From Eurosta solidaginis (Eukaryota > Arthropoda > Insecta > Diptera > Tephritidae): a DNA stretch of 64,000 nucleotides. Numbering within the stretch: the first letter of the stretch is position 1; every line of letters begins with the position of its first letter. The stretch is taken from the NCBI RefSeq assembly GCF_040869045.1, contig NC_090319.1, forward strand, positions 286,785,693 to 286,849,692, given 5' to 3'. The position numbers and the translations under genes were made by a program. Shown piece after piece: positions 57,531 to 64,000 of the stretch. A model generated the notes under the pieces. The model had not been told where the DNA came from, did not search any database, and worked only from the letters and a program-made list of their open reading frames with translations.

Positions 57531-58553
57531 TGTTGTTGTTGTTGTTGTAGCAATGCTCGCCCCACCTAATAGCCGCGACCGATCACAAATTGTCATCAAT
57601 ATCCTCTAACGGGAGTCCAAGGAAACTTGCCGTTTCAACAGGGGTGGACCATAAGGAAAGGGGTGTTAGAGGCGTTGGTTCCACATTACAATTGAAGAGA
57701 TGGTTGGTGTCATGTGGGGACACATTGCAAGCGGGGCATACATTTTGCATGTCCTGTTACAGTATCCAGAACGAAGTTGAGCAAGAGTGACACGCGTTTC
57801 CCTGGGGAGTATGCGTTCCTCTTCCGCAAGTTTTGGATAATTTTCGTTAAGCACTGGATTCACCGGGCAATTCCCGGCATAAAGGTCCGACGCCTGTTTA
57901 TGGAGTTCACCAAGGACCTGCTTGTGTTTTTTCACTTCATACGGCTGGGTTCTCAGGTGCCGTATTTCCTCAAAATGCTTACAGAGATGACTCCTTAAGC
58001 CCCTAGGCGGTGCTGGTTCATCAATCAGATGTCTTTTGGGATGCCCAGGTTTCTGGGTATTCAACAGGAACTGTTTGGTCAGCATCTCATTTCTCTCCCT
58101 GATGGGGAGTATTCTCGCCTCATTATGCAGATGGTGTTCTGGGGACATAAGAAGACAGCCCGTGACGATTCTGAGAGCAGTATTTTGGCAGGCCTGTAGT
58201 TTCTTCCAGTGGGTGATTTTTAGGCTTGGCGACCATATGGGTGACGCGTAGCACGTAATCGGCTGGCTAATTGCTTTGTATGTAGTCATGAGCGTTTCTT
58301 TATCTTTTCCCCAAGTACTGCCAGCGAGGGATTTGAGGATTTTGTTACGGCTCTGAATTCTCGGAACAATTGCGGCTGCATGCTCACCAAAATGTAGATC
58401 CTGATCAAACGTCACACCCAAGATTTTGGGGTGTAGGACAGTCGGTAGCGTAGTGCCATCGACATGGATGTTCAAAATAGACGACATTTGGGACGTCCAT
58501 GTTGTAAATAAGGTCGCGGAAGATTTAGTCGGTGATAATGCCATGTTTCGCGA
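57531..58553 (-). mobile_element. Jockey-like LINE, 5'-truncated insertion
   Basis: 1023-bp minus-strand copy bounded by GGCCCCCACCGAGT at 57517-57530 and 58554-58567, a 14-bp target duplication. The 3' tail is (CAA)n, read as GTTGTTGTTGTTGTTGTAGC at 57532. It carries ~290 codons of the RT C-terminal region in one intact frame. Confidence 0.85.
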
Positions 58554-58562
58554 GGCCCCCAC
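57666..58562 (-). pseudogene. LINE RT C-terminal fragment, open frame
   Basis: 298 codons uninterrupted. Contains LSPTKSSATLF, HPKILGVTFDQDLHFGEH, TYKAISQPITCYASPIWSPS, then WKKLQACQNTALRIVTGC, the RT thumb and connecting region of Jockey-like elements; fingers and palm are absent. The first Met lies in the target-duplication/host sequence, so the frame is not a natural protein. Lack of stops suggests a fairly recent insertion. Confidence 0.8.
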
Positions 58563-58567
58563 CGAGT

Positions 58568-58960
58568 CGCTAGAAGCTGTTGAACCCGTTGAAGTTAGCT
58601 GCCTTCCTACGGTTTGGGGAGAACCGACCCGTAGTTTCCATCGCGGTCAGTCCCCCGGTTGTACCTGAAATTGCGGCTGCCTCTTCCCTTGGCTCGGAGT
58701 GGCCAGATCGTGAGACCCCTGTCACAGCCGCGGGAAGACAGGTCGCCGTGCCCGCGCTTGGTCCGCGTTCAGCATCGGCAGGTGCGGTGGCGTTCGCCGT
58801 TGCCAGCGCAACTCCACCCGCAGCCGTACTGGTGCCAACCCCAACCAAGCCGCTATTTCCTCTTTTTGAGGCCCCCTTAACCCCTGTTGCATTCGCGCCC
58901 TAAGGGCCCCGCACCGCGCCAAGGTTCCTACCCGTCGCGAGGGGGCCGTTTGTTACATCT
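58568..58960 (-). pseudogene. Host retroelement, GC-rich ORF1-like part
   Basis: Markedly GC-rich block in AT-rich surroundings. On the minus strand it encodes an Ala/Gly/Thr-rich, low-complexity segment (GGVALATANATAPADAERGP), as in Gag-like N-termini. In another minus frame RQLTSTGSTASSDSVGA runs across the insertion point into STDKIRHLPAQ at 57516. The host element itself thus lacks most of its RT: ORF1-like sequence is joined to the RT end. Confidence 0.5.
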
Positions 58961-59307
58961 ACCAAATTTTTGGACGCATATTAGCAGTCGACCCTTGTTC
59001 TACCCAACAATTTTTCCCCGCCATCGGGTTATTGATACTGAGCTCGACCGCTGGTCTAGACTTCTACTATTATTTAGAGCAGTGGTAGTGAAAGTAATCA
59101 CTCAACAGTCAACAGTCGTGTTCGCTGAAAGCGTCAAATTAAAATACATATTCTTCACTCGTAGAAACAAACAATGGTTTAAACACAGTCTTAGCTCAGC
59201 TGATTACCATATGTTAAGTATCCATTGAAATCTTCACGTGCGGTTTTTCGTAAACCAAATATTTGTTTAATTAATATTAAATAATTCGGGTTTCCTGAAG
59301 AAAAACA
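58961..59307. other. Polr1E upstream region
   Basis: Between the retroelement pile and the Polr1E start codon. Presumed promoter and 5' UTR; no TATA box stands out. Part may be the 5' leader of the minus-strand retroelement. Confidence 0.4.
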
Positions 59308-59374
59308 ATGAAGGGGAAAGCAACCGTAGGAAGTGTGTTTAAGCGAACGCGAACCACACCGATGCCCACCATAC
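59308..59374 (+). CDS. Polr1E: Polr1E exon 1
   Basis: MKGKATVGSVFKRTRTTPMP, then TI and a split codon. Donor ATAC|GTAAGA. The least certain of the five exons, since reading on without splicing also stays open for a while. Confidence 0.7.
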
Positions 59375-61474
59375 GTAAGAGTTTGTGATCATTTTATTCG
59401 GGATATGAAATGTAATACCTTTCTTTACATATCATGCGCTTTAGTTAAATTTCAAAATGGAAAATTGGCTGCTGTTAGCAAGGATGCTACACAATTTTGT
59501 CATCTCTTGCGGAAACGAGAAGGTAAATCGTCCGCAAAGGTGGCTATGGTGACTGCTAACGATCAAATCTATCTGGGTGAGTTGGATCGGGGAGAAGGGG
59601 ATGCACTTACAGATATGTACATTTGTGTGCGCAATAAATTATCAGACAAGGTATATAAATTTAATACTTTTCAATTTTTTTCGCAATATTTTAACCAACA
59701 TTACCATTCACATAAATAGGTACGCATAATACCCATTGAACAAGCTACCCTCACCAATCATATCTACAAAACTATCGAACAAAAACCATTACCCCAATTG
59801 ACTGCGGAGCACACCAAAGCAGTATTGATGAAAAAATTTGGTGGGCGCAAAGCGGCGCGTTTTGCAGCTAATCAAGAGAGTAACAAAGTTCATATCGATG
59901 TATTAAAAAATGATTTGGAAAATACAATAGCCGAAAGCGAATTACATGGCGATGATGAAGAAATCTCCAATAAGGAGCATAATTATAACCTTTTACGTCC
60001 TAAATTCAATAAGGATGCTAAGAAGATAGATGAAATATATGATGTATACGATGTCGTACCGGCAGAGCTGCTGGAGAGGCTGGATGAAGAATCGAAAGTT
60101 GTATATTCTACACCCATTAACAAGTTGCCGTAAGTTAATTTAATTTTAAAAGAAAATCTTATAATAATTTTACACCTAGTTTTTATACCCGGCTGGGCTT
60201 GGCATAGTCTTCAATATATCATAATAAATGTGCGCTTTGTCAATTAGGTAAAAAAGATCGGTTGGTCAATATCCATACCGTATTCCTATTTGCAAAATTA
60301 AAGTAAATTTGAAATCTCATAGTAACACTTAAGATGATAATCGCATAAATGTGATATGAAGTACTCTCATATTCTTTAAATTCATTCATACTTACAACTC
60401 TTTAACGATTGGGTCAAAGCTCCCTGCTCTTCGATTGGATGGCCTCCTCAACAAGTTATATATTTTATAATGATAATAAACAAATTCTATCTAGTTCGAA
60501 AAATCAATTTTCAACTGACGTAAAAATATTACCCTTCAATTGCTTCCTGAATTGAGCTTTTAATTGTTTTGCGGTTCTAACGCACTCAAATTTAGTAAAA
60601 TGGTAGTATGTGCTTAACAAATATTTTAAATCTAAAATTAATTGTTTAATCTTTTGGAATTTTCTGTAATTGTCTTGAAATGAAAAGCTGGGTATATAAT
60701 GTTTAAACCATACCGAATTTAAATTTCATTTTCCTGTATCGTGTTTTTCTTAATAGTTTACAATCTGAGTACTTATGCAGCTGTATTAAAAGCATACAAG
60801 ATTGCACGCCAACTCCAGAGGGCTTCTTACATATAAAACTAATCATTTATATGGATTCTTTGATGAATTTGCTTAAATCGCACCAACGTTCATTGAAAAC
60901 CATGGAACTATCGGGTATTACAGAGAAGGTAGAAACTGATATACGTACACGTTTCTCTGATCCAAATTCATCCAAACCTTTGTAAGTATATTTTAAATTA
61001 TAATCATATCCCCAGCTGAGTCGATGATGAACCATTTTCAAAATTGAGCTGAAAAGGGCTTTTACGAGTACTTTATAGAAGAGCCTCATATCTCATTTGA
61101 ACACAATTTTGATAACATACATATCCCCAGATAAGGTTATCTTCTGCTCAGCCTGCGATATCCCCGCTTAAACATTAGATAGATATTAGATTATTTTCAA
61201 TTTTATGTTTTAATTGTTTTTCAGCTCTCGTACTTCTTACAGCTCAGAGAAGGCTTTATGCTATTTCATAGTACTTGCTTTTCTAATAAGTGAAAATTTT
61301 ACTGTGGATGCGAACTTGTTATCCCAAGAATTGTGTGTCTCAAAGAAAAAATTATTAAAATTGGCACATATCGCTAGTGCACATGCAGCACCGAATTCAA
61401 ATTTTTTGACATTACGGTTACCCAGTAAAATGACTGCCTTGTCGTCGGGCTTCTCCAGAAAGTCAAAGAAATAA
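59308..61474 (+). CDS. Polr1E: RNA polymerase I subunit RPA49 (A49)
   Basis: Exons 59308-59374, 59445-59650, 59720-60129, 60757-60981 and 61225-61474; phases 1, 0, 2, 2 all agree, giving 385 aa, near the family's usual length. A49 forms a heterodimer with A34.5/PAF49 on Pol I, acts in rRNA initiation and elongation in the nucleolus, and is TFIIF/TFIIE-like. Evidence: N-terminal ILKFQNGKL (the family's dimerisation strand), KKFGGRKAARFAANQESNKV at 129-148 (the basic linker motif), an acidic stretch, YDVVPAELLERLDEES, then a C-terminal region fitting the tandem winged helix (KLIIYMDSLMNLLKSHQRSL; SEKALCYFIVLAFLISENF). The start was chosen because the ATG at 59308 joins in phase across a 70-nt intron to the conserved N-terminus. 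The symbol is the fly ortholog name, from memory. Confidence 0.85.
59445..59650 (+). CDS. Polr1E: Polr1E exon 2
   Basis: LKFQNGKLAAVSKDATQF, then QIYLGELDRGEG and YICVRNKLSDK. Acceptor GCGCTTTAG, donor AAG|GTATAT. Confidence 0.85.
59720..60129 (+). CDS. Polr1E: Polr1E exon 3
   Basis: Starts VRIIPIEQATLTNHIY; holds the FGGRKAARFAANQE motif and the acidic region. Acceptor CATAAATAG, donor TTGCC|GTAAGT, phase 2. Confidence 0.88.
60130..60756. other. Polr1E intron 3
   Basis: 627-nt AT-rich intron. Positions 60180-60330 resemble the DINE-like block (ATCGGTTGGTCAATATCCAT), weakly. No coding. Confidence 0.5.
60757..60981 (+). CDS. Polr1E: Polr1E exon 4
   Basis: LQSEYLCSCIKSIQDCTPTP, then KLIIYMDSLMNLLKSH and DIRTRFSDPNSS. 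Acceptor TTCTTAATAG, donor CCTTT|GTAAGT, phase 2. Confidence 0.87.
61225..61474 (+). CDS. Polr1E: Polr1E exon 5
   Basis: SRTSYSSEKALCYFIVLAFL, then SKKKLLKLAHIASAHAAPNS and TLRLPSK; a Lys/Ser-rich C-terminus ends at TAA 61472-61474. Acceptor GTTTTTCAG. Confidence 0.87.
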
Positions 61475-61533
61475 TTTTACATATTATTGTGAATAGTGTA
61501 CACAACTTTGGTCTGTCCTTATGCTCTTTTGCA

Positions 61534-61539
61534 AATAAA
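61534..61539 (+). terminator. Polr1E: Polyadenylation signal AATAAA
   Basis: 60 bases after the Polr1E stop, fitting a short 3' UTR. Confidence 0.65.
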
Positions 61540-61739
61540 TTTCAATTAAAAAGAATTAATAATGGTCATTGGTTCAAGCAATATGTTTTTGTTGTTTTCG
61601 TTGGTTGTGATGATTGAACTTGTTGGTCAGGCTCACTTCGAAGGGTTCGAAAAAGATACAAAGCAAACTCATCCTTTAAACAAACCTAGATATTGTTATG
61701 GAAGTTCACAGAAAATACAAAAATAACTATGCAAACATG

Positions 61740-62200
61740 GTAAAGATAAACAGCCTTGTCGTTGTTGTTGTAGCAGTGGAATGGTGTTACACTGAACACG
61801 ATAAAGAGCCTTAGCACATAGATGTCGGACGTTATCTTTTTGGAAACAAACACAAGGCCTTGCCTTCTTGTTCGGAACACGGAATAACAGATTTTCTTTA
61901 AAAGCTTTTGTAGCAGCTGCGATAAAGAGAGTTGCGCTTATTCAGCCATCTATGTTAATTTTCAGAAGTTACACCGATCAGTTACAAAAGCAGAAACAAA
62001 TACAAATTGCAGAACCAATTGGTTTGCATACTGGAAATTCAGTGCTACTTTGAACTGAGTAGGCAATTTGAAAGTTCTTTATCGGCAAACAAAAATCAAG
62101 CTCTGTTGTTTTGTTGTTGTAGCAGTGCTTCGCTACATCCAATAGGTGCGTCAGATCACGAATTGTCACCCCCAGCGGGTTAGGGGGTTAGAATCAGTGA
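61740..62200 (-). mobile_element. LINE 3'-tail fragments and RTE scrap
   Basis: Two (GTTGTT)n-GTAGCAGTG starts (about 61758 and 62104) are minus-strand (CAA)n tails. The second continues with GGTGCGTCAGATCACGAATT and CCCAGCGGGTTAGG, like the module at 57530-57620 and 57320. At 62040-62095 the plus strand has GTGCTACTTTGAACTGAGTA, an RTE phrase. All are short and broken. Confidence 0.5.
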
Positions 62201-62802
62201 ACTGCAAAAATCACAATTTTCTTGATTTAATCAAACACTAAAACGCATTCAATTTCAATCATGCGAATAAACTCATATTGAAAAGCTCATAATTGAATAA
62301 ACTCAGCATCTGTCTTTACAAGACTCTGTTAGCATGATTGCGATCGAATGACCAACAGGTTTTGCGTACGATTGTATTGATCAAACGAAGGCAAGCGGAG
62401 AATAAAATCAAAGCACGAGAATTAGGCAAACAAACAGAATCGTAATTGGTTTATTGCTTTGCTTGTAAGCATTTTACTTTGCTTGAATTTGTTTTAATTT
62501 TTTGTATGTTTTACTTTTATTTTGCGGCATATGTTAAATATGTATTAAACTTTAAACTAATAACTAAATGTTTAAAAAAAAATAAATAAATAAAAAAAAA
62601 TAAATGTATAATCAAAAAGTCAATAAATAGTTAAAAAAAAAAACACAAAATTGGAAAGAAGAAAAATTTACATTTAAAAAAAAAAATATATAACTGTTAT
62701 ATATTAAAGTAAAAATGTATACTAAGATATAAAATTTTCAGGAAAAAAAAGAAGAGTGGAAAAAAAGAAAAAAATTTATTTAAAAAAAAATTAATAAATA
62801 AC
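62201..62802. other. No gene seen, A/T-rich
   Basis: Very AT-rich with many A-runs at 62570-62800. No coding. Confidence 0.5.
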
Positions 62803-64000
62803 AAGTAAGGAAGGCTAAGTTCGGGTGTAACCGGACATTACATACTCAGTTGAGAGCTGTGGAGACAAAGTAAGGGAAAATCACCATGTTGTAAAAAGAA
62901 TCTAGGGTAACCCTGGAATGTGTTTGTATGACATGTGTATCAAATGGAAGGTATTAAAGAGTATTTTAAGAGGAATTGGGCCATAGTTCTATAGATGGAC
63001 GCCATTTAGGGATATCGCCATAAAGGTGGGCCAGGCTTGACTCTAGAATTTGTTTGTACGATAAAGGTATTAATGAGTATTTTTAAAGGGCGTGGGCCTA
63101 AGTTCTATAGATGGACACCGTTTCGAGATATCGCCATAAAGATGGATCAGGGGTGACTCTAGAATTTGTTTGTACAATATGAGTATCAAAAGAAAGGTGT
63201 TAATGAGTATTTTAAGAGGGCGTAGGCCTTAGTTCGATATGTGGACGCCTTTTCGAGATATCGCCATAAAGGTGGACCAGGGGTGACTCTAGAATTTGTT
63301 TGTACGATATGGGTATCAAATGAAAGGTGTTAATGAGTATTTTAAAAAGGTGTGGGCCTTAGTTCTATATGTGGACGCCTTTTCGAGATATCGCCATAAA
63401 CGTGGACCAGGGGTGACTCTAGAATTTGTTTGCACGATATGGGTATCAAATGAAAGGTGTTAATGAGTATTTTAAAAGGGCGTGGGCCTTAGTTCTATAG
63501 GTGGACGCCTTTTCGAAATATCGTCATAAAGGTGGACCAGGGGTGACTCTAGAATTGGTTGTACGATATGGGTATCAAATGAAAGGTGTTAATGAGTATT
63601 TCAAAAAGGTGTGGGCTTTAGTTCTCTATGTGGACGCCTTTTCGAGATATCGCCATAAACGTGGACCAGGGGTGAATCTAGAATTTGTTTGTACGATATG
63701 GGTATCAAATGAAAGGTGTTAATGAGTATTTTAAAAGGGCGTGGGCCTTAGTTCTATAGGTGGACGCCTTTTCGAAATATCACCATAAAGGTGGACCAGG
63801 GGTGCCTCTAGAATTTGTTTGTACGATATGGGTATCAAATGAAAGGTGTTAATGAGTATTTTAAAAAGGTTTGGGCCTTAGTTCTATATGTGGACGCCTT
63901 TTCGAGATATCGCCATAAACGTGGCCAGGGATGACTCTAGAATTTGTTTGTACGATATGGGTATCAAATGAAAGGTGTTAATGAGTATTTCAAAAAGGTG
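62803..64000 (+). repeat. High-copy noncoding repeat with 130-bp tandem array, cut by window end
   Basis: Starts AACAAGTAAGGAAGGC, followed by the GTTCGG...CCGGAC hairpin and CATACTCAGTTGAGAGCT, as at 14982. From about 63020 there are at least eight tandem units of 130 bp (GGACCAGGGGTGACTCTAGA, then ATGGGTATCAAATGAAAGGT). In the last five, two versions alternate: AAAAAGGTGTGGGCC with TATGTGGACGCC and CATAAACGTGG, versus AAAAGGGCGTGGGCC with ATAGGTGGACGCC and CATAAAGGTGG. The period is thus really 260 bp. The frame at 63501-63722 is only this repeat. Confidence 0.8.

Noticed and set aside
58580..58903. Plus-strand Pro/Ala-rich frame
   Set aside because: A GC-rich block lacks stops in several frames; the minus-strand retroelement reading is better supported by the join across the nested insertion.
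63501..63722. 73-codon frame in the terminal tandem array
   Set aside because: Pure product of the 130-bp repeat; the peptide repeats itself and no start context or homolog is evident.

Overview
This is a nuclear contig from a higher fly (Diptera: Brachycera), most likely a tephritid fruit fly. The evidence is AT-rich sequence, three intron-containing genes with metazoan splice signals, a protein kinase D protein that matches the insect and vertebrate family closely, and very many dipteran-type transposons. The genus is my inference; species cannot be read from the sequence alone. No bacterial features, CRISPR arrays, rRNA genes or complete tRNA genes were seen.

Layout. 1-20.7 kb is a transposon-dense flank. 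It holds a broken RNase H-type LINE, a ~155-bp tandem satellite split by an RTE insertion, an internally deleted Gypsy-like element with matching LTRs, a LOA-like LINE lodged in a hairpin MITE, a long high-copy noncoding repeat, SINEs and a second MITE. 21.1-45.1 kb is the PKD gene on the + strand: nine coding exons, with introns 1 (10.7 kb) and 4 (5.8 kb) swollen by repeats. The annotated stop is a TGA followed by C, after which the same frame stays open for 109 more codons. 45.1-53.6 kb is intergenic, with SINEs, LINE ends and a ~1.06-kb near-perfect inverted repeat. 53.7-56.5 kb is a three-exon gene for an unrecognised secretory-pathway or membrane protein of 287 aa. 56.9-59.0 kb is a nested pile of minus-strand retroelements. 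59.3-61.5 kb is a five-exon gene for the RNA polymerase I subunit A49/RPA49 (Polr1E). 62.8-64.0 kb is another copy of the high-copy repeat, with a 130-bp tandem array that runs off the window edge.

The three host genes share one strand but no evident pathway: PKD is a diacylglycerol-responsive Ser/Thr kinase, Polr1E serves rRNA transcription, and the middle gene is unknown. Exon borders were set from reading-frame phase plus GT/AG sites and, for PKD and Polr1E, remembered family sequence. They have not been tested against RNA. Transposon boundaries are firm where a target-site duplication is quoted and approximate elsewhere.
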